A DNA stretch of 64,000 nucleotides from M0108 sp044228795 (GCA_044228795.1 JBGAUE010000020.1:1-64000); one strand, 5' to 3'; shown: positions 54,858-63,236, counted from the first letter of the stretch. Numbers and translations: made by a program. Notes: generated from the sequence alone by a model not told the origin.

Positions 54858-55418
54858 ATGTACAGCATTCGCAGTCACGTTCGACCTATCATTTTTGCCA
54901 CCGCAGCACTCGTCGCGGTGAGTGTCATGAATCAGGCAAGCGCAGCAACCGCCGAGGATTTGGACAAGGATTCCCAGCAGGCCCTGCAGACACTCTACAA
55001 GACCGAACCTCTTGCCGAGCACATGTCAAGCACGGCCAAGGCGGTGCTTGTGTTCCCGAACGTTATCAAGGCGGGACTCGTGTTCGGCGCCGGTTATGGC
55101 GAAGGCGAGATGATCAAGGGCTCGAAAGTCGCCGATTATTACAACTCCGTAACCGGGTCCTGGGGTCTGCAAGCAGGTGCCCAGTCCTACGCCTATGTGG
55201 TGTTTCTGATGACAGACGACGCCGTTCGCTATGTCGAAAAGACCAAGGGTTGGGAGCTGGGTGTCGGCCCAACCGTTGTTGTGGTCGATGAAGGGCTCGC
55301 AAAGAATCTTTCTACGTCGTCACTGAAGGATGATGCCTATGCGTTCATCTTCAGCCAGCAAGGTTTGATGGCGGGGGTCAGTATTGAGGGCACCAAGATT
55401 ACCCGAATCGACCGGTAG
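54858..55418 (+). CDS. secreted SYLF/YSC84-type lipid-binding protein
   Basis: A 186-residue protein with a Sec signal peptide (about 1-29, ending VMNQASA) and one SYLF domain: DSQQALQTLYKTEP, AKAVLVFPNVIKAGLVFGAGYGEG, YYNSVTGSWGLQAGAQSYAYVVFLMTD and the final DDAYAFIFSQQGLMAGVSIEGTKITRI. SYLF domains bind phosphoinositides or other lipids in eukaryotes; bacterial secreted versions are common in stress and envelope loci, but their role is unknown. AGGAAG precedes the ATG. A strong hairpin follows. Confidence 0.9.
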   Translation: MYSIRSHVRPIIFATAALVAVSVMNQASAATAEDLDKDSQQALQTLYKTEPLAEHMSSTAKAVLVFPNVIKAGLVFGAGYGEGEMIKGSKVADYYNSVTGSWGLQAGAQSYAYVVFLMTDDAVRYVEKTKGWELGVGPTVVVVDEGLAKNLSTSSLKDDAYAFIFSQQGLMAGVSIEGTKITRIDR

Positions 55419-55423
55419 TCAAG

Positions 55424-55454
55424 GAACGACGGACGCACATGGCGTCCGTCGTTC
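55424..55454 (+). terminator. 13-bp perfect hairpin after the SYLF gene
   Basis: A perfect 13-base stem (55424-55436 with 55442-55454) and a five-base ACATG loop begins six bases after the SYLF stop codon. There is no T run, so it may terminate weakly or protect the 3' end. From 55455 to 55763 no gene is supported. Confidence 0.6.
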
Positions 55455-55763
55455 GTCCTGAAACGGATCCTGTGCCTTGAGCGCGGACAGTGTGAAAGAC
55501 GCAGCCGTTCGGAGTAACTCCTCATCCGGTCGCACCCAAATCAGGATGCGGAGGGACGGTGTCCGGCCGCGACGCCCGCGACCTGCTCGCCTCGGGTCTT
55601 GCTCACGGTTGGATGCGGCGACCTCTGCCTTTCGGGGGCAGGCCCCAGGTGGCCCGTCCCGACCCAGAGTGAAGACGTTTCAGCATGCTACCAGATGGCA
55701 ACCAGAGCGGCTATTGACCAGCAATCGCGTGACTTGCCGGATTCGCGGCTTCACTCCCCACCT

Positions 55764-56783
55764 TTAGTTGTGCGCCTTTTTTGGCTCTTTATCCCGTCCC
55801 CGATTCGGCCCGCCCCCTGAATCGCGGTTGGCATCCTTGCCTTGTGGTCCACCGCCGCCTTTCCCGTGCGACTTCGGCGCCTGCTGCTCACGCGGCGGGG
55901 GCTCATTGCCCCGTCCCCACTTCGATTCGCCGCCTGAATTAGGGCGGGCACCCTTGCCATGTGGTCCACCCTCTCTCACCTGGGACTTTGGCGCCTGCTG
56001 CTCACGCGGCGGGGTTGCGCCCGGGGGTTGTGGCCGCTGCTGTTGGTCCGCCTTTTTTGGCTGCTGGGCGGGCGGTTTTTGGGATCTTGGCGACTGATCG
56101 CGCTCTCGCTTGTCCTTTCCAGAACCTCTGTCCTGAAGCTCGCGTTCGCGTATGTCTTTCCCGGCATCTTTGCGCTGGGGTTCTAGTTGCCTTTCCCGCG
56201 CCGCAGGCGCGGACGCACCTTGCATCTGTGGGCGAACGTGCTCGCGCACTAAGACGTCTTTCGGCTCGTAACGGTACTTCTGGTTTCGAAGCAGGTGTTG
56301 CTCCTCCACCCTGGGATACTTGCTCCCCGAATACTTGCGCTGATAAGTAGGAAGAGGGGCCGGGGCCGGCGCGGAGCGGTGGTTCCATGTGTCCCATCCG
56401 CTTCGACGCTCCTCCCAATCATGACCCCAGTGTTCACCCCAACGTGGCGGCGCATTCCGCGACCACCCTGTAAAGTACGCAGGCGGACGCTCGTAATAGC
56501 GCACCGGGATTCGTAGCACGTATTCCGGCACATACTCAGGGGCTGTCCGCCACCAAGGCCCGTTGTACCAGTCACTTGTGTACCAGTCGTCGTCCTGGTA
56601 GACCCAGTACATGCCATCGTAAAAGAAATAGTTCGTGTGCTGTCGTGGGGCGTAGTAGACGGGGTAATTCGGCACCCGGACAAGTTCAGGAAACAACGAA
56701 AAGTTGATTCCAATACTAACCTGCGCGAGCGACGCGGTCGTTACGCCCAGCAGCACCAACAGCAACAAGGGTCGAAGGCGCAT
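55764..56783 (-). CDS. secreted Tyr/Trp-rich protein with repetitive Pro/Gln/Lys/Gly tail
   Basis: A 339-residue exported protein: signal peptide (about 1-20), an aromatic region (about 25-125) rich in Tyr and Trp (YVYQDDDWYTSDWYNGPWW and neighbours), and a long basic, low-complexity tail. The tail carries two copies of a unit starting PPREQQAPKS, about 40 residues apart. Proteins with this YxxxDxxWY start are known as hypothetical exported proteins in betaproteobacteria and gammaproteobacteria. Function unknown; it could bind wall or matrix polymers. It stands alone on the minus strand, divergent from the Thivi_2564 gene. Confidence 0.7.
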   Translation of the reverse strand: MRLRPLLLLVLLGVTTASLAQVSIGINFSLFPELVRVPNYPVYYAPRQHTNYFFYDGMYWVYQDDDWYTSDWYNGPWWRTAPEYVPEYVLRIPVRYYERPPAYFTGWSRNAPPRWGEHWGHDWEERRSGWDTWNHRSAPAPAPLPTYQRKYSGSKYPRVEEQHLLRNQKYRYEPKDVLVREHVRPQMQGASAPAARERQLEPQRKDAGKDIRERELQDRGSGKDKRERDQSPRSQKPPAQQPKKADQQQRPQPPGATPPREQQAPKSQVREGGPHGKGARPNSGGESKWGRGNEPPPREQQAPKSHGKGGGGPQGKDANRDSGGGPNRGRDKEPKKAHN

Positions 56784-57190
56784 TTTATTTTCTCGGGTTC
56801 GATAAGCGACGGTGGAATTCAGCCGTTATCAACGTTGACACCGGCCCCAATCTTGCAGAAATTCGATCTGTGATTTGCGAAGGAGGTTAGCCGGCGCAAT
56901 CGAAGGTTGTCTGTACGGTATCCCACAGACGACGCCTGTTGCCAGGCGTTGCGTGCGGTCTGCATAGCGCGCCACGGCTTCGACGGCTGCGCGGCCTCTG
57001 GGAGATGAGCTCTTCCCGCTCCAGAGGGGTTCGCCGTTGCATGATGAGTGCCGCCCTATGTGCACCAACGCACAGAGGACGCGGGGTTATGCGAGTAATC
57101 TTCTGCCTGCACTGTCAATGGGAGATCAAATGCATCGAATCGATGCGGATTGTCCCTCGCGAACCGTATGAATCTAACCGGAGAATACCC
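56784..57190. other. divergent intergenic region with two hairpins
   Basis: This 407-bp stretch separates the exported protein from the small membrane protein. It contains a seven-base stem ACGCCTG/CAGGCGT (56932-56949) and a tight GCATCG/CGATGC stem with a three-base loop (57132-57146), the latter 45 bp ahead of the membrane-protein ATG. An in-frame ATG at 57089 could extend that protein, but the family form starts at 57191. Confidence 0.4.
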
Positions 57191-57382
57191 ATGCCTCTCA
57201 TCAATCTAGTCGTTGTCTTGATCATCGTTGGCGTGCTGCTTTGGCTCGTCAACTCCTATATCCCCATGGATGGAAAGATCAAAAACATCCTGAATATCGT
57301 GGTCGTCATTGCGGTTGTGCTCTGGCTGTTGCAAGCGTTTGGAGTGTTGGGATCGATGAGCAGCATCAGAATCGGCCACTGA
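57191..57382 (+). CDS. Thivi_2564 family small membrane protein
   Basis: A 63-residue protein that is almost entirely two membrane helices: MPLINLVVVLIIVGVLLWLV, a short polar turn (NSYIPMDGKIK) and ILNIVVVIAVVLWLLQAFGV. This pattern defines the Thivi_2564 family, first named in the purple sulfur bacterium Thiocystis violascens; function unknown. GGAG lies eight bases before the ATG. Confidence 0.88.
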   Translation: MPLINLVVVLIIVGVLLWLVNSYIPMDGKIKNILNIVVVIAVVLWLLQAFGVLGSMSSIRIGH

Positions 57383-57650
57383 CATTGGGAAGGGATGGGA
57401 TGGTCAGGTCGAACTGTCCGTCGGCGACGGGCCAGACGGCTGGCGTGTGGGGTCTCTGTGCCGGCGTAAAGGGCTGCGGCAGGCGCTGACGTCGTTTGTG
57501 CCCAACAACAGCCCCAAAAACAGGAAGTGCATGTTGGTGATACGGGCCAGTCCCGGGTGGCCATCCGCTGGCGTTGACAGCAGGCACATAGCGCCCGGGC
57601 GGCGACCCTCGATGTCGGCCGACCGGGACCTGTACAAGTAACTCACTAAG

Positions 57651-58832
57651 ATGCCATCTGAATCCGAACCTACCGCTAGCCCTCCTCCTTTGATCCACCA
57701 AACACCGGGCGCCGACCCCTTCCAGGCAAGGTTCCGCTCCCGCCCCGGCGCGGGGAGTTTGGCGCTGACCATCTTGGCTACGATCGCCGTGGTCGTTGCT
57801 CTGGAGTGGGCGCAAGGATTTCTGATTCCGGTGTTGATCGGGATTCTCCTTGCATACACCTTGAATCCTCTCGTTGTCTGGCTGGAGCTGATGAAGATGC
57901 CACGGACGGCCGGCGCCACCCTGGTGATGCTCGCCCTTGTGGGCGGGCTTGTCTTGGGAACCTACTCCTTGCGCGGACAAATGCAGGCGATCATCGAGCA
58001 ACTGCCGGATGCCGCGACCCAGTTGTCCAAGAGCCTCGCCAAGCTGGTGGAAGGCCATAACGATGCAATGCACAACGTACAAAGCGCCGCACAACAACTT
58101 GAACAGGCAGCTAGCCGTGTGACCGGCGTTCCTCCTGCGCCGAACAAGCCCGCTACGCGCGTCGTCATTGACGATCCATCGGCATTCAAGACGGGAAACT
58201 TTCTCTGGGCGGGTTCCATGGGGGCCCTGGGATATATTGTCCAGGCCACCATGGTGCTGTTCCTGGTTTTCTTTCTCTTGGTATCGGGCGATACCTTTAA
58301 ACGAAAGTTGGTACGGCTCACCGGACCTTCGTTATCGAGCAGGAAGATCACTGTACAAATCCTCAGTGACATCAACCGCTCCATCCAGCGCTATATGCTC
58401 CTTCTGCTGACCACCAACCTGCTCGTAGCGCTGTTAGCCTGGATGCTGTTCCGCTGGATCGGCCTGGAAAACGCGGGGGCTTGGGCCGTCGCCGCGGGTT
58501 TGCTCCATATCATCCCCTATCTGGGACCCGGACTCACCGCCATCGCCATCGGAATGGCGGCCTTTATGCAGTTCGATTCATTTGCAATGGCTCTAATGGT
58601 CTCTGGGTCAGGGTTGGGGATTGCCATTCTCGTTGGCACCTTTGTCACCACTTGGATGACCGGGAAGATCGCTACCATGAATTCCGCAGCCGTTTTCATC
58701 TCACTGCTGTTCTGGGGTTGGCTGTGGGGTATCTGGGGCATGTTGCTGAGCATTCCGATCACCGTCATCTTCAAGGTCGTATCCGAGCATGTCGAGCCAT
58801 TGCAGCCGGTAGCTGAACTGCTCGGCGAGTAG
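57651..58832 (+). CDS. AI-2E family transporter (PerM/YdiK-like)
   Basis: A 393-residue polytopic protein with about seven or eight membrane helices. A soluble loop (about 115-175) follows the first three helices, and the second half has FLLVSGDTFKRKL, DINRSIQRYM and the conserved GLLHIIPYLGPGLTAI motif. The family includes exporters of autoinducer-2 and Na+/H+ antiporters, so the substrate cannot be assigned by sequence. No clear Shine-Dalgarno sequence precedes the ATG. The 268 bp upstream hold no supported gene. Confidence 0.9.
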   Translation: MPSESEPTASPPPLIHQTPGADPFQARFRSRPGAGSLALTILATIAVVVALEWAQGFLIPVLIGILLAYTLNPLVVWLELMKMPRTAGATLVMLALVGGLVLGTYSLRGQMQAIIEQLPDAATQLSKSLAKLVEGHNDAMHNVQSAAQQLEQAASRVTGVPPAPNKPATRVVIDDPSAFKTGNFLWAGSMGALGYIVQATMVLFLVFFLLVSGDTFKRKLVRLTGPSLSSRKITVQILSDINRSIQRYMLLLLTTNLLVALLAWMLFRWIGLENAGAWAVAAGLLHIIPYLGPGLTAIAIGMAAFMQFDSFAMALMVSGSGLGIAILVGTFVTTWMTGKIATMNSAAVFISLLFWGWLWGIWGMLLSIPITVIFKVVSEHVEPLQPVAELLGE

Positions 58833-59018
58833 CAAGAAAGCGCCAAGTCCAAGGCAAGCAGTTCGACCCACTTGTGCCCGCCAGCCGTTGATTCGCGGTT
58901 CGTCGTCATTTATCGCAGCGCTGCGTGTTTCAGCGTACAGACGGCGCATGGTTTTTGGCTAAAAATCCACCCATAAGTCAAGTGCTATCACGGGTTTTCG
59001 GTGGCTGCGACGTAAGGC

Positions 59019-59040
59019 AAATCGTTCACAGAGACGATTT
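59019..59040 (+). promoter_or_regulatory. hairpin ahead of the 25-residue gene
   Basis: A perfect seven-base AAATCGT/ACGATTT stem with an eight-base loop lies 32 bp upstream of the small gene at 59073. It could be an operator or part of the leader. Confidence 0.3.
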
Positions 59041-59072
59041 GGAATGGCCTAGATCGATAGAGGAAGTAAATC

Positions 59073-59150
59073 ATGGGTAAGTATCTGATCGGCTGGTTGC
59101 TGGGTGTTCCGATGATTGTGCTGGTGGTCGTTTATCTCTTGATGCACTAA
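59073..59150 (+). CDS. 25-residue single-helix membrane microprotein
   Basis: An ORF of 25 codons begins with ATG six bases after a strong AGGAAG. The peptide starts MGKYLIGWLLGVP and continues with a run of valine, isoleucine and leucine to LLMH, i.e. one membrane-spanning helix with a lysine at its N-terminal end. It lies in a cluster of small stress-type membrane proteins. I recall similar unnamed peptides in other proteobacteria. Strong ribosome binding, the amphipathic ends and context make it likely real. Confidence 0.6.
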   Translation: MGKYLIGWLLGVPMIVLVVVYLLMH

Positions 59151-59199
59151 ATCATCGCGACATCGGCCTTAACCCTAAAACACCTAAAGGACAGCGAGC

Positions 59200-59310
59200 A
59201 TGGCGAGAGCCAAAGGGTTCATAACCCGTGCCAACAACCTGGTTGGTGCCAATTCCGCCGACGCAGCATTGGCCCACACAAGCAACGTCATTATCCGGAG
59301 ATCATTATGA
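59200..59310 (+). CDS. 36-residue small ORF overlapping the DUF883 start
   Basis: A 36-codon ORF starting MARAKGFITRANNLVG ends with TGA at 59308-59310, overlapping the ATG of the DUF883 gene by ATGA. AAAGGA lies about nine bases upstream. The peptide is basic with no membrane helix. It could be a leader peptide that couples translation into the DUF883 gene or a genuine small protein; chance cannot be excluded. Confidence 0.35.
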   Translation: MARAKGFITRANNLVGANSADAALAHTSNVIIRRSL

Positions 59311-59579
59311 GTAAAGATCACGACAAGGGCCCAGTGACGGATGCGACTGATACCGTCGCACCCCGCATGGCATCTGGGGCGCATGAGGCGGTTGACAAGA
59401 TGGCCGGCGCGGCCGGTCACGCCGCAAAGGCGGTCGACGAGCAAGGGGAACAACTGAGAGATCTTCAGGTGGAATGGCTGGACAAGAGCCGCACTTACAT
59501 CCGCGATAACCCCGTCAAGGCGCTGGGGATCGCGGTCGTCGGCGGCTTCCTCCTCAGCCGCTTGTTGAGCTCGCGTTAG
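59307..59579 (+). CDS. DUF883 (ElaB/YqjD-like) inner-membrane protein
   Basis: A 90-residue protein of the ElaB/YqjD/DUF883 group: an alanine- and glutamine-rich helical region (MASGAHEAVDKMAGAAGHAAKAV) and a C-terminal membrane anchor (YIRDNPVKALGIAVVGGFLLSRLLSSR) with the DNPxKxLGIA motif. E. coli YqjD binds ribosomes at the membrane in stationary phase. GGAG lies seven bases before the ATG. The next two genes are YqjE-like and YqjK-like, giving the enterobacterial yqjDEK order. Confidence 0.9.
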   Translation: MSKDHDKGPVTDATDTVAPRMASGAHEAVDKMAGAAGHAAKAVDEQGEQLRDLQVEWLDKSRTYIRDNPVKALGIAVVGGFLLSRLLSSR

Positions 59580-59593
59580 GAGCTCTCCCCGGA

Positions 59594-60037
59594 ATGGAAC
59601 CGACTATGGCAGCCGAGCAAAGCCTTGGATCACGGGCCGCTTCCAGCGATCCGGGCCATCGCGCGGCCGTGCCGCAAGAGGCCAATCTGCTTTGGCAAGC
59701 GTTGCGTGGACTCGCGCACGACCGTCTCGAGCTGGCCGCGTTGGAGACTCAAAGGGCGGGTGAGAGCCTGGTGGTCATGGTCGTAGCGGGAATGCTCGTA
59801 GCGGGCCTGATCCTCAGCGCGTGGCTCGGGCTACTGGGCGCCGCCATACTCGCGCTAACCAGCCATGGCGTTATGGAGATAGGCAGCGCCCTACTGGTAA
59901 CAGTCGCCGTCAACTTGGTCGTCGCGCTCATTCTCTGGCGCGCTATCGGCCGCCTGAGTCATGATTTACGGTTCCCCGCCAACGCCCGCAACCTAGCGCC
60001 GGGGTCATCCGAGCTCCCGGATGTAGAGACATCTTGA
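59594..60037 (+). CDS. YqjE-like/phage-holin superfamily III membrane protein
   Basis: A 147-residue protein with an N-terminal helix (LLWQALRGLAHDRLELAALE) typical of the YqjE/DUF1469 family, and two membrane helices (about 56-80 and 88-112). Despite the holin name these are chromosomal inner-membrane proteins linked to stress. ATGs at 59594 and 59606 are both possible. It follows the DUF883 gene by 14 bp and overlaps the next start by one base (TGATG). Confidence 0.85.
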   Translation: MEPTMAAEQSLGSRAASSDPGHRAAVPQEANLLWQALRGLAHDRLELAALETQRAGESLVVMVVAGMLVAGLILSAWLGLLGAAILALTSHGVMEIGSALLVTVAVNLVVALILWRAIGRLSHDLRFPANARNLAPGSSELPDVETS

Positions 60038-60489
60038 TGGCCACAATGCTTCCAAGCTTCAGAACACTGACTTCTGCTCTAACCATTCAAATCGGCGCAG
60101 CCGAGCGTCGACTCAAAAACAGGCGGCGGTTGGTGGGGGTTCGCGGCGCTGCGCTACACCGGGCGGTTCATGAGTGGATGACGGAGCCATCGGTGTTGCT
60201 GTGGGCAGGGGGCATGGGATTCCTGATTGGAGGGCTCACCCAGCGTCACGCTCCCAGGCCTCAGGGCTCAGATCCTGCGCCCAACCTTGGCCAGTCCTTC
60301 TTCGATACCGCCCGGAATCTTATTGCCCTGGTAACGTTGGCGCGCCCCTTGTTCTCGGCGCTGCCCGGCGCGCAGACGCAACACCCCTCTGCAGCGGGTG
60401 CGGCGGCGCCAGCGCCAGCACCTCTCACCCCATCAACCGACCCGGCAGCTTCGCCAGGAAGCGCCCAGCGCCCGCCAGTTGGCGCCTAA
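60037..60489 (+). CDS. YqjK-like small protein
   Basis: A 150-residue protein: a basic helical segment (ERRLKNRRRLVGVRG), a membrane helix (SVLLWAGGMGFLIGGL), a second hydrophobic segment (about 90-110) and a proline-alanine-rich tail. Its place after YqjD- and YqjE-like genes and the Arg-rich helix before a membrane segment suggest a YqjK counterpart, though similarity is weak. ATG at 60037 overlaps the previous stop. The last 65 bp overlap the convergent GTPase gene. Confidence 0.65.
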   Translation: MATMLPSFRTLTSALTIQIGAAERRLKNRRRLVGVRGAALHRAVHEWMTEPSVLLWAGGMGFLIGGLTQRHAPRPQGSDPAPNLGQSFFDTARNLIALVTLARPLFSALPGAQTQHPSAAGAAAPAPAPLTPSTDPAASPGSAQRPPVGA

Positions 60490-61957
60490 GCAGCGGCCAG
60501 TCCTCTGCACGTTTGCGCTCGTCCAGACAGCGCAGAAGTCGGACCTTGTCCGCCGCGCCCTGGCGGTCGAGCAGCGTGACCCAGAGGCTGTCTTCCACGT
60601 TATAGACCCGCCCCTCGGCCAGGCAGACGGGGATGGTGTCCGTTACCGGCACCGCCAGATCTTCGCCAGCCGCCCCCACCGCGGCGCGGATATTCACCGC
60701 CTTGGGGCCCACGGGACTGGCGAGGTCATAGGGCGGCTGCCATTCCCGGGGCGGGCGCAGCAGGTCGATATGGCTCACGGCGACCAGCAAGGGAGGCGGA
60801 TGGCGGTCCAGCCGGGCAGACCAGAGGGCGCGGATGTGGTCCAGGGCCTCCCGCTCCACCTGGCGATCCGGGCGGTGGGCGGCGGTGACCCAGAGCACCA
60901 GGTCGGCAAGGGTCGCCAGTCGGTCCAGAACCTTGGGAGGGAGCTTGTCCGTTTCGATTCCCGGGGTGTCGAACACGAGGGCGGTGGTGAGACCCTCCCG
61001 CTCCAGTCGATAAGGGGCGACGGTCGCGGCCGGGTCCGACAGGACGTCGGAGGGCGCCGTCAGTCGGCCGAAGAGGGCGTTGATGAGGCTCGACTTGCCG
61101 GCGTGGGCCCGGCCCAGGATCAAGATGCGCAGGGGCTCGTCGGCGCGGGCGGCTGAGTCGGCCTCGGCGTGGTCAAGGTCGCGATTGGAGTCCGGGGTCG
61201 CGGCGGTTGGAGCCCCCTCAGTCAGGGTCAGACGCCCGCTGTAGACCTCGATGGCGTAGTAGCCCACCTTGCGGACGAGCTCCTGGAGCAGCCAGCGATG
61301 CAGATCGGACCAGGCGGCATCGAAGGCCCGGCCGCGCAAGCGCTCCCAGCCCTCGCTCAATACGGCGTTAACCGGATTGACGACCAGCCGGCCGGCGCGA
61401 TAGAGGTCGAGCAGGCGCTGGGCGGTGGCCTTCCAGCGGTAGGCGCGCACGAGATCCCCCAGGGTCAGCCGGTGGCTGAAAGGGATTTGACCGACGATCT
61501 CCGTGCGCAGGTCCCGGCAGGCCCGTTCGACGATCAGCAGTCCGTGGGGCAGGGTCAGTTCCAGCAGGGGCCGCTCCCGTTCCGGGTGATAGACGCGCGC
61601 GACCCGCTCCAGGGCATCGCGGGCGAGGGCGACGAGCCGTGGGCCGTCCGACAGGGCCCAGTCCTCTGGCTTGATCCCCTCGGCCATGCTCTCAATGGCG
61701 TCCCAGGCGGCCTGCGACTTGGGCGGCCAATGGGGGTCGGGAGCCGTCTGGGTATCGGCGAGCAGCCGCCGGTCCCGTCGGCGGAGCCAGAACTGGAGGC
61801 CGTAGCCCGCGGCGCTGAATGCCAGCGTGGCTGCCAGCCAATAGGGCATGGCCCCGTTCTGCCATAGCCACCAAAGGCCCAGAGGAAGGAGGGCCGTGAG
61901 GGGCAGGGCCCACAGCAGCAGGGCGAACAGGCGCAGGCGGTCGCTTCGGCTGAGCAT
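60425..61957 (-). CDS. membrane-associated P-loop GTPase
   Basis: A 510-residue protein. Two N-terminal membrane helices (about 9-30 and 38-56) are followed by a cytoplasmic helical region and a GTPase domain (about 275-450): P-loop GRAHAGKSS (about 283-291), G3 FDTPGIE and G4-like SHID. It resembles Era/YihA-type or YcjX/YcjF-linked GTPases. The role may be membrane stress or remodelling; this is not established. It follows the second GTPase gene by 52 bp. Its C-terminal 65 bp overlap the convergent YqjK-like gene. Confidence 0.8.
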   Translation of the reverse strand: MLSRSDRLRLFALLLWALPLTALLPLGLWWLWQNGAMPYWLAATLAFSAAGYGLQFWLRRRDRRLLADTQTAPDPHWPPKSQAAWDAIESMAEGIKPEDWALSDGPRLVALARDALERVARVYHPERERPLLELTLPHGLLIVERACRDLRTEIVGQIPFSHRLTLGDLVRAYRWKATAQRLLDLYRAGRLVVNPVNAVLSEGWERLRGRAFDAAWSDLHRWLLQELVRKVGYYAIEVYSGRLTLTEGAPTAATPDSNRDLDHAEADSAARADEPLRILILGRAHAGKSSLINALFGRLTAPSDVLSDPAATVAPYRLEREGLTTALVFDTPGIETDKLPPKVLDRLATLADLVLWVTAAHRPDRQVEREALDHIRALWSARLDRHPPPLLVAVSHIDLLRPPREWQPPYDLASPVGPKAVNIRAAVGAAGEDLAVPVTDTIPVCLAEGRVYNVEDSLWVTLLDRQGAADKVRLLRCLDERKRAEDWPLLRRQLAGAGRFLAKLPGRLMG

Positions 61958-62009
61958 GACGAATCAATCCAGATTATTGAATACGAGAGGAAACCTATTC
62001 CCTCGTTGG

Positions 62010-63236
62010 CTACGGCGAATCGGTGTCGGCCTTGATCAAGTGGGTGCCGGAGGCCAATGCCTCCGCATAAACCCGCCGCAGCTCCGCTGCGTCGATTCGC
62101 TCCCCGAGCTGGCGGGTGCCAAAGAAGTAGCCGGCGGCCTTGCCCAGGGCATAGGTGGTCGCCCCACTGGCCGTGGCCCCCCACACAGCCCCGAGTGTCT
62201 GACCTAGAAAGGGGACAAGCTTGACCAGGGAACGGCCAACCAGGCGCGCTGCATAGCCAACGCCGACCCCAAGTCCCAGGAGGCCGAGAAACTCGGAGAC
62301 CTCGCGGGGGGTCCAACCCTGGCCATAGAGCCCGGCCAGGCTGTGCAGGAGTTTGGCCTGGATCGCCGGCACGGCCACCAGGTCTACGACCGGCAGGGCG
62401 CCGACCGCGGTCGCCGCCAGGGCATAGCCGACTATGTGGGGGTGGGCGGTGCGGGCAAAGGTGTCGCGCATCCCGGGGTCGCCGCGCAACCGGGCCTGAA
62501 GGTCCAGGGTCGAGACCTCCCCGATAGCCGCCCAGAGGGCTTCGAGCCCATAGTTGGCCGGGTCCAGTCCGTCCCCCGGCAGGGTCAGGTCGACCGGCAC
62601 CCATAAGGGCACCGTGGCCCCGGGCAGTCGGCCCAGGCCGTCGCGTTGGGCAAGCAGGGCGCGGGTCAAATCATTGGGGACGGCCGAGAGCCAAGGCTGC
62701 CGGTCGAAGGGGTAGGGAAGGATATGCCCCGAGCCTGGCGGATAGCCCTCGTGGAGCCCCGTTTGGGCGATCAGCAGGGGCCATTGGGGGTGGCGCCCGC
62801 GCACCGCGCGCAGGACCTCAAAGACCGCACTCTGCCCCAGGTCTGTCGCCTTCATCACACCCAGCACCAGATGCGCCTGGGCCTCGCAGAAGCGAATGTC
62901 CTCGGCCGAGTCATAGGCGACCTCCCCCAGTCCGCGAGTGTCCAGAAAGCGCACTACCGGGGCCTCGGCCGGGAAGTCGTAGAGGCGGGCGGTGCGGGTG
63001 CAGGGCCGGAATCCATTGCCGATCTCGGCGCTGGGGCTACCGGTCAGGGCGCGAATGATGGAGGTCTTGCCGGACTGGGCCTTGCCCAGCAGCCATACCA
63101 CCGGCAAAGGTTGGCGCGCCCTCGCGCTGCGCAGGGCGGACTCCTGGGCCTGGTCGTCAACTGTTGGGTTCAGTAACAACTGCCGTAGGCGCCGCCAGTT
63201 CTCACGCCAGGGTCTCGAATCGGGGGTCTCGGGCAC
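62010..63236 (-). CDS. GTPase with C-terminal DUF697 membrane domain
   Basis: A 408-residue protein: GTPase domain (about 45-250) with P-loop GKAQSGKTS (51-59) and G3 DTRG, then a DUF697 domain (about 270-385) with hydrophobic helices (ALAATAVGALPVVDLVAVPA and FLGLLGLGVGVGYAARLVG). DUF697 occurs in YcjF-type proteins. I chose a GTG at 63236 because GAGGAA stands seven bases upstream; a longer reading to 63293 exists. It is transcribed together with the GTPase at 60425-61957, so the two may form a heteromeric pair. Confidence 0.82.
   Translation of the reverse strand: MPETPDSRPWRENWRRLRQLLLNPTVDDQAQESALRSARARQPLPVVWLLGKAQSGKTSIIRALTGSPSAEIGNGFRPCTRTARLYDFPAEAPVVRFLDTRGLGEVAYDSAEDIRFCEAQAHLVLGVMKATDLGQSAVFEVLRAVRGRHPQWPLLIAQTGLHEGYPPGSGHILPYPFDRQPWLSAVPNDLTRALLAQRDGLGRLPGATVPLWVPVDLTLPGDGLDPANYGLEALWAAIGEVSTLDLQARLRGDPGMRDTFARTAHPHIVGYALAATAVGALPVVDLVAVPAIQAKLLHSLAGLYGQGWTPREVSEFLGLLGLGVGVGYAARLVGRSLVKLVPFLGQTLGAVWGATASGATTYALGKAAGYFFGTRQLGERIDAAELRRVYAEALASGTHLIKADTDSP

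Noticed and set aside
54311..54868. 185-codon minus-strand ORF between moxR and the SYLF gene
   Set aside because: It contains the tandem repeats and the moxR leader hairpin, overlaps the candidate promoter, and the peptide shows no recognisable fold.
57404..57919. 171-codon minus-strand ORF overlapping the start of the AI-2E transporter gene
   Set aside because: Half is antisense to the transporter; the rest resembles no family.
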